Origin: an uncultured Paraglaciecola sp.
GTDB lineage: Bacteria > Pseudomonadota > Gammaproteobacteria > Enterobacterales > Alteromonadaceae
Direction of reading: 5' to 3'
Assembly: GCA_947498355.1 (NCBI GenBank)
Contig: CANMKA010000009.1
Coordinates: 61,290 to 125,289, forward strand
Length of the DNA stretch: 64,000 nt
This document shows positions 12,549 through 25,292 of this stretch, in pieces (within the stretch, counting starts at the first letter, position 1; each line of letters begins with the position of its first letter). Position numbers and translations under genes: made by a program. The notes beneath the pieces were generated by a model. It searched no databases, was not told the DNA's origin, and saw nothing but the letters and a program-made list of their open reading frames with translations.

Positions 12549-13205
12549 CTAATTGCTGCCCGTTTTACCATATTTGGCAACGAGGTTTTTAGTATTTTGG
12601 TCTGCTTCTATGCCTGCTTGGCTGGTTACAATTTGTTGACCAATCTTTTTAACAGGTTTTAAACCATGGGCTAAACGTGTTTTTTTCAGGTTGAATACAA
12701 ATTTCTGAGTCCATTGATATTCTGTAAACCCGGCCTCGGGTCGGCCAAGCCAATAGGCTATAAAGTCTCCGAGTTCAGACGCAGTGTAGTCAGCATCTAT
12801 AATGCCAATCAGTTGGGCTAGGTCTTTGATTAAGCTTGGGTTTGGTGTCCAATCGAGTGTCATTGGATGCCAATTTATATGTAATGCCCTGTAGTTGTCT
12901 GGTGCATTTACCATAAGGGGTAGGGTCAGGGTTTTACCGTTAAAGCTTTGGGTGATTTCTATCTGATGTTTGACGCTAACCAGACCTACCTGTAATAGTT
13001 CTTTTACTAAGCCATTTACTTCTCGGCCTAATGTGAATTTAGGCTCTTTACCATTTAATAAGGTAAGTAAGCTTTTGTAATTAAGGGCATCAGTTATGCC
13101 GGTTTGTTGGTTAGCTATGGGTTTTAGACCGAGCAAATAAAGCACCCTAGCATCATTGCTAATAGAGTGTTGCAGGGCTTTTTGTTCTGCTGAGTTTATT
13201 TGCAT
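12549..13205 (-). CDS. DnaT-like primosomal protein
   Basis: 218 aa. Residues about 112-182 (NWHPMTLDWTPNPSLI, then TASELGDFIAYW, then EYQWTQKFVFNLKK) match the C-terminal single-stranded DNA-binding domain of E. coli DnaT (PDWQPDADFI, TTEELASFIAYW, HVQWQQKLARSLQ). The N-terminal 100 residues do not resemble E. coli DnaT; they look like a winged-helix or primosome-type domain (ARVLYLLGLKPIAN and NGLVKELLQVGLVSV), which is only a guess. DnaT works with PriA, PriB and DnaC in replication restart. Here it precedes the dnaC-like gene, the same order as the E. coli dnaTC operon, but next to oriC. It starts 10 bases after mioC. Confidence 0.78.
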   Translation of the reverse strand: MQINSAEQKALQHSISNDARVLYLLGLKPIANQQTGITDALNYKSLLTLLNGKEPKFTLGREVNGLVKELLQVGLVSVKHQIEITQSFNGKTLTLPLMVNAPDNYRALHINWHPMTLDWTPNPSLIKDLAQLIGIIDADYTASELGDFIAYWLGRPEAGFTEYQWTQKFVFNLKKTRLAHGLKPVKKIGQQIVTSQAGIEADQNTKNLVAKYGKTGSN

Positions 13206-13215
13206 CGGAGTTTAA

Positions 13216-13653
13216 TTAGTTACCAGAGGTTAGCCAGCTGTTTAACCATTCTACTGCAACCTCTTCAGGAATTGGATGATTTAATACATCAATATGCAAA
13301 CTAGGATGTAACTGTTTAGCGCCTTGTTGCAATAGTGCCTGTTCAATTTTTTCTGCCCCATAACAAAAGGTATCGTAACTACTGTCTCCTAAGCCTACTA
13401 CGACAAACTCAGTATTTGATAAATCCTGTGTTGCTATGGCCGTTGCAAAGGCTTGAATATTATCGGGCAAGTCACCTGCGCCGTGAGTTGAGGTGCAAAT
13501 AATCCAACTAGTATTTAGACTAATTTCTGTTAGTTCCGGTGAAAGATGTACCTTGGTTTGATGATGCTTTTCCAAGAGTACTTGTTCGATGGCTTCTGCT
13601 ACATATTCACTTGCACCAAGTACACTGCCTACTATGATTTCGAATTGTGCCAT
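13216..13653 (-). CDS. mioC: Flavodoxin-family protein MioC
   Basis: FMN-binding flavodoxin-like protein of 145 aa; in E. coli MioC takes part in biotin synthase electron transfer and its gene flanks oriC. Visible motifs are the N-terminal FEIIVGSVLGASEYVAEA phosphate-binding loop, TSTHGAGDLPDN and VVGLGDSSYDTFC, all typical of flavodoxins. The ATG at 13651-13653 with GGAAAG upstream is chosen over an upstream in-frame TTG; it lies two bases after the mnmE stop. In E. coli mioC touches oriC directly, whereas here two genes separate them. Confidence 0.92.
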   Translation of the reverse strand: MAQFEIIVGSVLGASEYVAEAIEQVLLEKHHQTKVHLSPELTEISLNTSWIICTSTHGAGDLPDNIQAFATAIATQDLSNTEFVVVGLGDSSYDTFCYGAEKIEQALLQQGAKQLHPSLHIDVLNHPIPEEVAVEWLNSWLTSGN

Positions 13654-13655
13654 GT

Positions 13656-15038
13656 CTACTTTCCTATACAAAAAGATGAAAATATTTTACTTAATAGGTC
13701 ATCTGAGCTGAATTCACCGGTAATTTCGTTCAAATTTTGTTGGGTAAGGCGTAATTCTTCAGCCAGTAATTCACCCGCTAAGTGTTCCTCTAATTGCTGT
13801 TTACCTAAATATAGATGCTCTGCTGCACGGCTAATGGCATCTAAATGACGGCGACGCGCAATAAATTGGCCTTCTGAACTGGCGTTAAATCCCATACATT
13901 GTTTTAAGTGTTCTGTTAGAAATTCTAGTCCTTCGCCTTGGCTGGCTGAAATGGATACTAGGGGATATTCGCCTTGGTCATCAAATTGACTGATTTCGTT
14001 GGAAAGATCGATTTTGTTTCTTACTACTGTCAAGCCGATATGTTTAGGTAGTCGATTATAAAAATCCGGCCATATTTGTGCAGGGTGAGTTTCTGATGAC
14101 TCAGTGCTATCTAACATAAAGAGTACACGGTCGGCTTGATGAATTTCTTGCCAAGCTTTTTCGATACCAATTTTTTCTACCTTGTCTGGACTGTCTCTTA
14201 GGCCTGCAGTATCGATAATATGTAATGGCATACCATCAAGGTGTATGTGCTCTTTTAATACGTCACGCGTGGTTCCAGCTATGTCTGTGACTATGGCGCT
14301 GTCTTTCCCTGCAAGGGCATTGAGTAAACTTGATTTACCTGCATTGGGTTTACCCGCGATAACAACTCGCATTCCTTCGCGTAATAGTGCGCCTTGTTTG
14401 GTATCGTTTTGCAATTTTTCGAGGCTAGTTATTATTTGCCCTAAATCTTGTTGAATTTTTCCATCACTAAGAAAGTCGATTTCTTCATCCGGAAAGTCAA
14501 TTGCAGCCTCTACGTACATACGCAGATGGATCACTTGTTCAACTAGAGTATTAACCTTATTTGAAAAAGATCCTTGTAACGAGCGTAATGCGCCTTTTGC
14601 TGCCTGTTCTGAACTAGCTTCTATGAGGTCAGCTATAGCTTCGGCTTGAGCTAAATCTAATTTGTCATTTAAGAATGCGCGTTCACTAAATTCCCCTGGT
14701 TTAGCTATGCGTATATTGGGTAATTGCAGAATGGCTTTTAGCAGCATGTCTAATACGACTTGGCCGCCATGGCCCTGCAGTTCAAGCACATCTTCGCCAG
14801 TAAAAGAATGAGGATTGTTGAAAAATATTGCGATACCTTGGTCGAGCAGGGTTCCGTTAATATCTTTGAAAGGTAAGTACTCAGCTTGTCTGTTGTTAGG
14901 CACCTTACCGAGTATTTTTTTGGCAACATCTGTTGCATCTTTGCCAGACACACGAATAATTCCTACGCCACCTTTACCCGGAGCTGTGGCTTGGGCAACA
15001 ATAGTATCTTGTTGGAAGCTTAATTCTGAGTCTGGCAT
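13656..15038 (-). CDS. mnmE: tRNA modification GTPase MnmE (TrmE)
   Basis: GTPase partner of MnmG in wobble-uridine modification. 460 aa (E. coli 454). The N-terminal tetrahydrofolate-binding domain begins [22 protein letters not shown]; the inserted G domain has G1 GKPNAGKS at 229-236, DTAGLRD as G3 and RNKIDL as G4; the C-terminus ends in the catalytic CIGK motif. The gene lies just upstream of mioC and eight bases after yajQ, likely one transcript. Confidence 0.98.
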   Translation of the reverse strand: MPDSELSFQQDTIVAQATAPGKGGVGIIRVSGKDATDVAKKILGKVPNNRQAEYLPFKDINGTLLDQGIAIFFNNPHSFTGEDVLELQGHGGQVVLDMLLKAILQLPNIRIAKPGEFSERAFLNDKLDLAQAEAIADLIEASSEQAAKGALRSLQGSFSNKVNTLVEQVIHLRMYVEAAIDFPDEEIDFLSDGKIQQDLGQIITSLEKLQNDTKQGALLREGMRVVIAGKPNAGKSSLLNALAGKDSAIVTDIAGTTRDVLKEHIHLDGMPLHIIDTAGLRDSPDKVEKIGIEKAWQEIHQADRVLFMLDSTESSETHPAQIWPDFYNRLPKHIGLTVVRNKIDLSNEISQFDDQGEYPLVSISASQGEGLEFLTEHLKQCMGFNASSEGQFIARRRHLDAISRAAEHLYLGKQQLEEHLAGELLAEELRLTQQNLNEITGEFSSDDLLSKIFSSFCIGK

Positions 15039-15045
15039 AGTGTGT

Positions 15046-15528
15046 TTAATCTCTAAAGTTGGTAAATTGGAACGGTTGTTCTATATCCGAATCTTTCGCT
15101 AGGGCAATGACTTTTTGTAGGTCATCCCGCTTCTTGCCTGTTACTCGAATTTGATCCCCTTGGATTTGTGCCTGAACTTTCAATTTGGCATCTTTTATTT
15201 CTTTTATCAGTTTTTTCGCCACAGGTTGTTCAATGCCTTGTCTAAACTTTACCGCGCGTTTATAGGTTTTGCCGCTAATATCTACTTTTTGTGGGTCTAG
15301 GGCTGCATTGCTTACGCCTCTTTTCACACATGCGTTACGTAGAATGTCCATTAATTGTTTAATTTGGAACTCACCTTCGGCTTTTAAGGTAACGGTTTCG
15401 TCTGCATAGGTAAACGAGGCATCAACACCCTTAAAATCAAAGCGAGTGCTGAGTTCTCGAGTGGCGTTGTCTACGGCATTTTTTACTTCGACTAAATCTA
15501 TTTCAGATACAATATCTAATGAAGGCAT
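15046..15528 (-). CDS. yajQ: YajQ-family nucleotide-binding protein
   Basis: 160 aa, with the family start [20 protein letters not shown], the STRFDFKG motif and the [14 protein letters not shown] segment. Members fold as two ferredoxin-like domains; some bind cyclic di-GMP or nucleic acids, but the exact role here cannot be read from the sequence. It lies between yidC and mnmE, an unusual place compared with E. coli, where yajQ is far from the origin. Confidence 0.93.
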   Translation of the reverse strand: MPSLDIVSEIDLVEVKNAVDNATRELSTRFDFKGVDASFTYADETVTLKAEGEFQIKQLMDILRNACVKRGVSNAALDPQKVDISGKTYKRAVKFRQGIEQPVAKKLIKEIKDAKLKVQAQIQGDQIRVTGKKRDDLQKVIALAKDSDIEQPFQFTNFRD

Positions 15529-15566
15529 GAATAATTCCTCAAAGGTAAAAAGTTAGTTTGGAAAAC

Positions 15567-15611
15567 AAAAAAGCCCGCTTTACCGTAACTGTAACGATAA
15601 AGCGGGCTTAA
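15567..15611 (-). terminator. Rho-independent terminator of yidC
   Basis: On the minus strand AAGCCCGCTTTA (complement of 15598-15609) pairs with TAAAGCGGGCTT (complement of 15571-15582), a perfect 12-bp stem followed by a T-tract. It lies 14 bases after the yidC stop and stops transcription of the rpmH-rnpA-yidD-yidC group before yajQ. Confidence 0.9.
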
Positions 15612-15622
15612 ACAATGGTTTT

Positions 15623-17245
15623 TTACTTAGTTTGCAGGCCGCGCTTTTCCATCGAGGCGTAAATAAACTTAGCTTGAACTAGGGTGATTATATTACTAAT
15701 CAACCAGTACAATACTAAGCCCGCCGGGAATAGGAAGAAGAACAAGCTCATTGCAACTGGCATGAATTGCATGATTTTTTGCTGCATTGGGTCTGTCATA
15801 GTCATAGGCTGTAGCTTCTGCAACAGGTACATACTAATACCAGTAAGGATAGGCAATACAAAGAACGGGTCTTTGGCACTCAAGTCAGTAATCCAGAAGA
15901 TAAAGTCTGCGTGTCTTAGTTCTACACTTTCTAGTAGTACCCAATACAAGGCTAAGAAAATAGGCATTTGTAGCAGTAATGGGAAACAACCACCCATAGG
16001 GTTAACCTTGTCTTCTTTGTACATTTTCATCATGGCTTGCTGCATTTTTTGACGGTCGTCGCCATAACGCTCTTTTAACGCATCCATTTTAGGTTTTAGG
16101 TTGCGCATTTTAGCCATAGATTCATACTGCTTTTTGGTTAACGGGTACATAACGCCTTTAACCACTACGGTAATTATGATGATTGAGAATCCCCAATTAC
16201 CAACAAAGCTTTGAATGAATTGTAAAAATTTGAATAGAGGCTGTGAAATCATCCATAAGAAACCGTAATCAACGGTTAGATCTAAGCCTTCAGCAATTTT
16301 GGCTAGGGTATCTTGATCTTTTGGCCCTAAGTACAAAATGCTGCTGAGTTCGCCAGTTTCACCAGCACCAATTAAGATAGGCTCGCCAGTAAATCCGATA
16401 ACTCCGTTTGTTTCTTGTAACACGCGACTAAATAATGTGTTGTCTTGATCTTGAGGTGGGACCCAAGCCGACACAAAATAGTGCTCTATCATGGCTGTCC
16501 AACCGCCTAGAGTTATGTCTTTTAGACTTTTGTCGAGCATTTCGTCGAAATCGTATTTGGTATACTTGTCTTCGTCAGTAGAAAAAGCTGCACCTCTGTA
16601 AGTAGGCATAAACATGCTGCCGTCTTGCTTCAACATACTTTGTTTTAGCTGAGCAAATTGCTGAACTTGTTTTTGCTCACTTGAGTTATTTGAAATTGAG
16701 TAGGTTAAGTCAATACTGTGACTACCTTTAGTAAAGGTAAACTGTTTGGTAATGGTTAAGCCTTCATCTGTCTGTAAAGTAAGGGGGACAACTAAAGTGT
16801 CACCTTCGAGTACATATTCATTAAGTGGGACACTATAGATTGGGCGACCTTTACTGTCGGGTCCATTGGCTCCAATTAGGCCACTTTGCGCAACAAATAG
16901 CTCCTCGCCACTTGGTCTAAGTAAACTATAAGATTCTTCTGAGCCTTGCTCGACTGGAAATTTGCGTAAATTGGCAAGAACAACATCACCCCCTACCGTA
17001 TCTATATGTAAAAATAGAGTGTCGGTTTGTACGGTAATGATTTTTCCGGTTTGCAGTGTATTTTCAACTGTACCCTGTAGAGTTGCGCCAATTGGAACGT
17101 CTTCACCCTTTTCATTAACCACTTGCTGCGAAGTTTCGGCAGCAGGCACGACAGGTTTAGGGCCATAATCTTCTAGCCATTGTTGCCACAATAAGAAAGC
17201 GACAAGCGCTAGGGCAATTAAAATAAAATTGCGTTGGGATTCCAT
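15623..17245 (-). CDS. yidC: Membrane protein insertase YidC
   Basis: Inserts proteins into the inner membrane with or without SecYEG, including Fo subunit c encoded in this window. 540 aa (E. coli 548). N-terminal anchor MESQRNFILIALALVAFLLW, a large periplasmic beta-sandwich domain (about 60-330, with LSSILYLGPKDQ near its end), then the five-helix core. The cytoplasmic hairpin carries KMRNLKPKMDALKERYGDDRQK and the PMGGCFPLLLQMPIFLALYW motif. Part of the conserved rpmH-rnpA-yidD-yidC cluster. Confidence 0.98.
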   Translation of the reverse strand: MESQRNFILIALALVAFLLWQQWLEDYGPKPVVPAAETSQQVVNEKGEDVPIGATLQGTVENTLQTGKIITVQTDTLFLHIDTVGGDVVLANLRKFPVEQGSEESYSLLRPSGEELFVAQSGLIGANGPDSKGRPIYSVPLNEYVLEGDTLVVPLTLQTDEGLTITKQFTFTKGSHSIDLTYSISNNSSEQKQVQQFAQLKQSMLKQDGSMFMPTYRGAAFSTDEDKYTKYDFDEMLDKSLKDITLGGWTAMIEHYFVSAWVPPQDQDNTLFSRVLQETNGVIGFTGEPILIGAGETGELSSILYLGPKDQDTLAKIAEGLDLTVDYGFLWMISQPLFKFLQFIQSFVGNWGFSIIIITVVVKGVMYPLTKKQYESMAKMRNLKPKMDALKERYGDDRQKMQQAMMKMYKEDKVNPMGGCFPLLLQMPIFLALYWVLLESVELRHADFIFWITDLSAKDPFFVLPILTGISMYLLQKLQPMTMTDPMQQKIMQFMPVAMSLFFFLFPAGLVLYWLISNIITLVQAKFIYASMEKRGLQTK

Positions 17246-17336
17246 AAAATACTCTAGTTAACGGTTAGTTATTGTTTGTGACAACTAATTAAATAGGTCA
17301 CTTCGTTACAACTCTATATTTTAGATAAATGATTAG

Positions 17337-17594
17337 TTAATCAAATTTATCGTGATTGTGTTTTTTAGGCACAGGGTCCTCACCACCATGGTGTAGAGGA
17401 TGACACTTTGATATACGTTTTATACTTAGCCAAAACCCTTTAAAAAAACCGTGTTCGTTAATTGCGCCAATTGCGTAATGCGAACAAGTAGGATTAAAGC
17501 GGCAAGTTGGTCCTAGCATGGGTGAAATCAAAATTTGATAAATTCTGATTATTCCAATTGGGATTTTTCGCAACGCTTGGCTAATTTTTTCCAT
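17337..17594 (-). CDS. yidD: Membrane protein insertion efficiency factor YidD
   Basis: Small membrane-associated protein that aids YidC-dependent insertion. 85 aa with the family pattern of cysteines in [22 protein letters not shown] and the [13 protein letters not shown] motif. Its 5' end overlaps the 3' end of rnpA by 46 bases in a different frame, the usual arrangement for this pair. Confidence 0.95.
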   Translation of the reverse strand: MEKISQALRKIPIGIIRIYQILISPMLGPTCRFNPTCSHYAIGAINEHGFFKGFWLSIKRISKCHPLHHGGEDPVPKKHNHDKFD

Positions 17595-17917
17595 AGTTTA
17601 CTTAGTAGGTAAGATAATTCTTTATTCGACATTTTGTCTAAGCCGCTTTTACCAACGACAACTATATCAATATTTGGAAACGATTGTCTGTGTAAGCGAA
17701 AGCTTTCACGGAGGATGCGCTTAATTCTATTTCTGTCGTGAGCGAATTTAACGCGTTTTTTAGATAGAGTAATCCCTATTCTTGGATTGTTCGCGTTATT
17801 GAATCTTGCTAAAAGAGTAATCTGAGGAGAAACAGCTGGGATGGCTTTAGTAAAAACATATTCAAAGTGGGTGGGAGTTAATAATCTTAGCTCCCGAGAA
17901 AAGTTATTTTCGCCCAC
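17549..17917 (-). CDS. rnpA: Ribonuclease P protein component
   Basis: Basic protein cofactor of the RNase P ribozyme that trims tRNA 5' leaders. 122 aa. [16 protein letters not shown] at the N-terminus and the RNR signature [17 protein letters not shown] near residue 62 identify it. The start is GTG at 17915-17917, nine bases after rpmH, with no clear ribosome binding site, which suggests translational coupling to rpmH; E. coli rnpA also starts with GTG. Confidence 0.96.
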   Translation of the reverse strand: MGENNFSRELRLLTPTHFEYVFTKAIPAVSPQITLLARFNNANNPRIGITLSKKRVKFAHDRNRIKRILRESFRLHRQSFPNIDIVVVGKSGLDKMSNKELSYLLSKLWKKLAKRCEKSQLE

Positions 17918-17926
17918 TTTGGATAA

Positions 17927-18061
17927 TTAAGCTGATAAACGAGCACGGCCTTTGGCACGACGATTAGCTATAACCTTGCGGCCATTTTTAGTCGCCATAC
18001 GGGCACGAAAACCGTGTGAACGCTTACGCTTTAAGTTGCTTGGTTGAAAAGTTCTTTTCAT
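17927..18061 (-). CDS. rpmH: 50S ribosomal protein L34
   Basis: Very short basic protein of 44 aa, [18 protein letters not shown] through to [13 protein letters not shown], nearly identical to L34 of other gammaproteobacteria. It starts the minus-strand rpmH-rnpA-yidD-yidC transcript, divergent from dnaA, as in most bacteria. A strong promoter lies 69-97 bases upstream. Confidence 0.98.
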   Translation of the reverse strand: MKRTFQPSNLKRKRSHGFRARMATKNGRKVIANRRAKGRARLSA

Positions 18062-18129
18062 GACCTAGTCCTGCTCTATACATAAGGGTTAAACAAAATG
18101 AACACTAGCGTGCTCAAAAATGACGCTGA

Positions 18130-18158
18130 ATAATAGGGATCTATTGCTAGCTTGTCAA
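18130..18158 (-). promoter_or_regulatory. Predicted strong sigma-70 promoter of rpmH
   Basis: On the minus strand a perfect TTGACA (18153-18158) is followed after 17 bases by TATTAT (18130-18135). It lies upstream of rpmH in the correct direction and fits the high expression expected of a ribosomal protein gene. Confidence 0.8.
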
Positions 18159-18317
18159 TCTATTGCTGGGTTATTTGAATAAATAAGTAGAACTTGTTGA
18201 TTAATAACTTTTTGATGGGCTAGGTCGTCAATTTGGCAGCGATTATATAGGCAAATGTATGCTCTTTACTCAGGCTTATGATTGAACTTTTAGAATAACT
18301 TTAAATTTATTGTTTTT

Positions 18318-18326
18318 TTATCCACA
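18318..18326 (+). promoter_or_regulatory. DnaA box in the rpmH-dnaA intergenic region
   Basis: Perfect TTATCCACA in the 578-base AT-rich gap between rpmH and dnaA. In many bacteria DnaA boxes here control dnaA transcription. The gap has few GATC sites and no GATCT 13-mers, so I do not call it an origin. Confidence 0.6.
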
Positions 18327-18478
18327 AATTATCTGTGAATTCTCATGTAAAACTATTTTTCACCTTTATTTTTGCTTGTTTATATGAAAAATTTAACATT
18401 AATAGATACCTTATAATTTTTATAAAACCAATAGATATAAAGGGTTTTAAAAGGTTTTTAATTATTATTAGAATTTTA

Positions 18479-18513
18479 TTGCGTTCGTATGGCGAATAAC
18501 GAGATAATCCACA
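18479..18513 (+). promoter_or_regulatory. Candidate dnaA promoter overlapped by a DnaA box
   Basis: TTGCGT (18479-18484), 18 bases, then GATAAT (18503-18508) make a plausible promoter. A near-consensus DnaA box, TAATCCACA (18505-18513, one mismatch), covers the -10 region, so DnaA would occlude it: a simple autorepression layout. The spacing and weak -10 make the promoter call moderate. The rest of the gap (18062-18639) is AT-rich with nothing else I can name. Confidence 0.45.
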
Positions 18514-18639
18514 GCCTGTAGTTCTATTCGCTAAAATTTACGTCTGTTTACTAGCGTTTAGGGTTATATCCATTTTCTTTCCTCTATTCTCAAAATGTGA
18601 TGAAAGTCTTAATTCTAAAGGCATGGAGTTTATTATTTA

Positions 18640-20040
18640 ATGACAATTTGGGAAAATTGCTTACAGCGTCTTTTGCAAGATATGCCTACTCAGCAATATA
18701 GTATGTGGATAAGACCACTGCAAGCGGTTCAGGATGGAACCACTATTACCTTATTTGCGCCCAATCGCTTTGTTTTAGATTGGGTAAGAGATAAGTACTT
18801 CAATCAAATTAATGTGTTACTTGAGGAATTTAGTGATGGTGATCCGCCTCAACTGAGATTTGAGGTCAGTGTTGGCAAGGTTGTTACCTCTGGAGCAGCT
18901 AATTTTTCTGTACAGCCAAATTCTATCCCAGAGTCAGCTAATAAGCAGACTCTAGCGAATCAAGGTGCGCCTCAGCCAGTTAAACAACAAAATGTTGTGG
19001 CTAATTTGGAACCTTCCCATAAGAGTAATATCAATCTTACTTACAAATTTGATAATTTTGTTGAGGGTAAATCAAACCAATTGGCACGTGCAGCCTCTCA
19101 GCAAGTCGCTGACAATCCCGGCGGCGCATATAATCCTTTGTTTATTTATGGTGGAACAGGTTTAGGTAAAACTCACCTTTTACACGCTGTAGGTAACGGC
19201 ATTATGGATAAGAAAAAAAATGCTACTGTGGTTTATATGCATTCCGAACGTTTTGTTCAAGATATGGTAAAAGCGTTGCAAAACAATGCTATAGAAGAGT
19301 TTAAACGGTATTACCGATCTGTTGATGCATTGCTAATTGATGATATTCAATTTTTTGCGAATAAAGAGCGTTCACAAGAAGAATTCTTTCATACGTTTAA
19401 CGCACTGCTAGAAGGTAATCAACAAATTATCTTAACCTCGGATCGCTATCCAAAAGAAATCGATGGGGTTGAAGATAGGCTAAAATCAAGATTCGGTTGG
19501 GGATTGACCATTGCAATCGAACCCCCAGAGCTCGAAACCCGGGTGGCGATATTGATGCGTAAGGCGGTCGAAAATAAAATATTTTTACCAGACGAGGTGG
19601 CTTTCTTTATTGCTAAACGTTTACGGTCTAATGTTAGAGAGCTGGAAGGCGCATTGAATCGCGTTATCGCTAATGCCAATTTTACTGGGCGACCTATTAC
19701 CATAGACTTTGTGAGAGAGGCGCTAAAAGACTTACTTGCCCTGCAAGAAAAGCTGGTGACTATTGGTAATATTCAAAAAACTGTAGCCGAATATTACAAA
19801 ATTAAAATGGCCGATATTTTGTCTAAACGCCGTAGTAGAAGCGTGGCTCGACCGAGACAAATGGCTATGGCCTTAGCCAAAGAGCTGACTAATCATAGTT
19901 TGCCAGAAATAGGTGACGCCTTTGGTGGAAGGGACCATACAACCGTTTTGCATGCGTGCCGAAAAATAGTTCAACTTAGAGAAGAAAGTCATGATATAAA
20001 AGAAGACTATCAGAACTTGATTCGTACACTTTCTTCATAG
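18640..20040 (+). CDS. dnaA: Chromosomal replication initiator DnaA
   Basis: AAA+ initiator that binds DnaA boxes and melts oriC. 466 aa (E. coli 467). Domain I (about 1-80, [27 protein letters not shown]) recruits helicase; a variable linker follows (80-130, rich in Gln, Asn, Ser); the AAA+ domain has P-loop GGTGLGKT at 171-178 and Walker [10 protein letters not shown]; domain IV ends with the DNA-recognition signature [15 protein letters not shown]. The ATG is preceded by GGAG eleven bases away. First gene of the dnaA-dnaN-recF-gyrB group. Confidence 0.98.
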   Translation: MTIWENCLQRLLQDMPTQQYSMWIRPLQAVQDGTTITLFAPNRFVLDWVRDKYFNQINVLLEEFSDGDPPQLRFEVSVGKVVTSGAANFSVQPNSIPESANKQTLANQGAPQPVKQQNVVANLEPSHKSNINLTYKFDNFVEGKSNQLARAASQQVADNPGGAYNPLFIYGGTGLGKTHLLHAVGNGIMDKKKNATVVYMHSERFVQDMVKALQNNAIEEFKRYYRSVDALLIDDIQFFANKERSQEEFFHTFNALLEGNQQIILTSDRYPKEIDGVEDRLKSRFGWGLTIAIEPPELETRVAILMRKAVENKIFLPDEVAFFIAKRLRSNVRELEGALNRVIANANFTGRPITIDFVREALKDLLALQEKLVTIGNIQKTVAEYYKIKMADILSKRRSRSVARPRQMAMALAKELTNHSLPEIGDAFGGRDHTTVLHACRKIVQLREESHDIKEDYQNLIRTLSS

Positions 20041-20045
20041 AATTC

Positions 20046-21161
20046 ATGAGTATAGAAATGAAATTTAGTATTAGTAGGGAAAACTTTTTACAACCACTTC
20101 AATTAGTTTCTGGCGCAGTCGAGCGTCGTCACACGCTGCCTATCTTATCGAATGTTCTTATAAAGGTAAGTGAAAACTCACTGTGGCTAACAGGTACAGA
20201 TTTAGAAGTTGAGTTGATTTCAAATGTGACGTTAACCGGAGAGTTTGTCGAAGGTGAAATTACGGTTCCAGCTAAAAAACTGTTAGATATTTGTAAAGGT
20301 TTATCTGACGAGAGCACGATTGATTTTGCTGTTGACGGTAATAAAGTGTTACTTAAATCTGGTCGAAGCAAATATAGTTTGTCTACTTTAGCTGCGAGTG
20401 ATTACCCTAACTTAGAAGATTGGCAGGGTGATTTAGAGTTTGAGATTTCTCAAGGAGCATTAAAGCGACTTATCGATAGCACCTATTTTTGTATGGCTCA
20501 GCAAGATGTTCGATATTATCTAAACGGAATGTCACTCGAAACAGAAGACAATCTTATTAGAACTGTTGCAACAGACGGCCATAGGTTAGCCTTGTGTCGC
20601 TTAGATTATGACTCGGCCACCTTACCTAATCGCCAAGTCATTATTCCAAGAAAAGGGGTACTAGAAATTGTTCGTTTGATTGAAGATAACGATCAGTTGG
20701 TTAAAGTGCAGGTTGGTTCAAACCATATTCGTATTTTTTCTACCGACTTTATTTTTACCAGTAAATTGGTTGATGGGCGCTTCCCAGATTACAGAAGAGT
20801 ATTGCCTAGAGATGGCGATAAAAAAATCGAATCAAGTAAACAGTCTCTTAAACAAGCTTTCTCCCGTGCATCGATTTTGTCTAACGAAAAATTCAGAGGC
20901 GTGCGTTTAAATCTTTCTGAAGGCGAGTTGAAAATTACCGCCAATAACCCAGAGCAAGAAGAAGCTGAAGAAATTGTTGATGTAAGTTATGTAGGTGATG
21001 CCTTAGAAATAGGGTTTAATGTGGCCTACTTGATTGATGTAATGAACGGACTAGCAGGGGACGACGTTTTGATTACACTTGCTGATTCAAATAGCAGTGC
21101 TTTAATCGAAGACGCTAAAGATGATTCTGCTTTGTATGTCATCATGCCTATGAGACTTTAA
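20046..21161 (+). CDS. dnaN: DNA polymerase III sliding clamp (beta subunit)
   Basis: Ring-shaped processivity clamp. 371 aa with the three-domain layout; ERRHTLPILSNVLI and the C-terminal YVIMPMRL are family signatures. A second ATG at 20058 would give MKFSISRENF, which aligns better with the E. coli start (MKFTVEREHL); neither ATG has a strong ribosome binding site. Only five bases separate it from dnaA, so it is co-transcribed. Confidence 0.97.
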   Translation: MSIEMKFSISRENFLQPLQLVSGAVERRHTLPILSNVLIKVSENSLWLTGTDLEVELISNVTLTGEFVEGEITVPAKKLLDICKGLSDESTIDFAVDGNKVLLKSGRSKYSLSTLAASDYPNLEDWQGDLEFEISQGALKRLIDSTYFCMAQQDVRYYLNGMSLETEDNLIRTVATDGHRLALCRLDYDSATLPNRQVIIPRKGVLEIVRLIEDNDQLVKVQVGSNHIRIFSTDFIFTSKLVDGRFPDYRRVLPRDGDKKIESSKQSLKQAFSRASILSNEKFRGVRLNLSEGELKITANNPEQEEAEEIVDVSYVGDALEIGFNVAYLIDVMNGLAGDDVLITLADSNSSALIEDAKDDSALYVIMPMRL

Positions 21162-21196
21162 GCTCTGTTCATTTCTCTTTTACATTACATCTCTCT

Positions 21197-24719
<3,523 letters not shown>

Positions 24720-24742
24720 TAATTACGTTTGATAGTAGATTA

Positions 24743-24772
24743 AAAAGCCACTCGAAAGAGTGGCTTTTTTGT
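24743..24772 (+). terminator. Rho-independent terminator after gyrB
   Basis: AAAAGCCACTC, loop GAAA, GAGTGGCTTTT, then a T-tract: an 11-bp stem beginning 24 bases after the gyrB stop. It closes the dnaA-gyrB transcript. Confidence 0.93.
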
Positions 24773-24852
24773 TTAATGGCTGTATTTGTCAATATTTAAA
24801 CCTAGTTTGATTACCCATTCATTATTTACGAACAAGCATAATTCGTGCATCG

Positions 24853-24930
24853 TTAGATAGTGATCACTACCTTACTCATAGCCTTGCCACTTTCTAGTTT
24901 TGCATGGGCAGCAGCCTCTACTAAGGTTAC
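24853..24930 (-). pseudogene. Relic of a zinc-type alcohol dehydrogenase / quinone oxidoreductase gene (C-terminus only)
   Basis: On the minus strand the frame ending at the stop at 24853-24855 reads VTLVEAAAHAKLESGKAM then SKVVITI and stop. This looks like the C-terminal end of MDR-family quinone oxidoreductases (pattern A-H-x-L-E-S-G-K-x-x-G-K-V-V-L). Nothing upstream in the same frame looks like the rest of that family and there is no start codon, so it is a leftover of a deleted gene. The rest of the gap (24773-24852 and 24931-25292) shows no gene, only AT-rich sequence likely to hold the promoter of the next operon. Confidence 0.4.
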
Positions 24931-25292
24931 AAATAACTGCAGAAACAGCAGTTTTACTAAGTGAAGCCTAGTTAGCGCTAAGGGGGCATGGCCAGACAAT
25001 TTACTCCAATAAAAACTAAAGTTTGTGTCTCCATTGATTTTTTTGTGGAAAAATTAGTCATGTACCTATTTGAAAACAATTAGCAAAAGGCGCCCAGTAA
25101 TTTGGCTAAAATGAACCTTATTTAATTTTAGTTTGCTAATATTTGGTAAGTACTATCCTCTAATGCAGCTAAGCTATACTTTTTATAAATGAAAACCTAT
25201 TACTTTAAAATTAACTCTATAATTCAAACTCATGAAAGTACATTTTAGCTATACAACACCATAATTTCCTTCACTAATAAGAGATTGGATAT

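Noticed and set aside
18062..18639. rpmH-dnaA gap as a second or alternative oriC
   Set aside because: It has DnaA boxes, but few GATC sites and no GATCT 13-mers, while the mnmG side has the complete E. coli-like layout. The boxes fit dnaA regulation.
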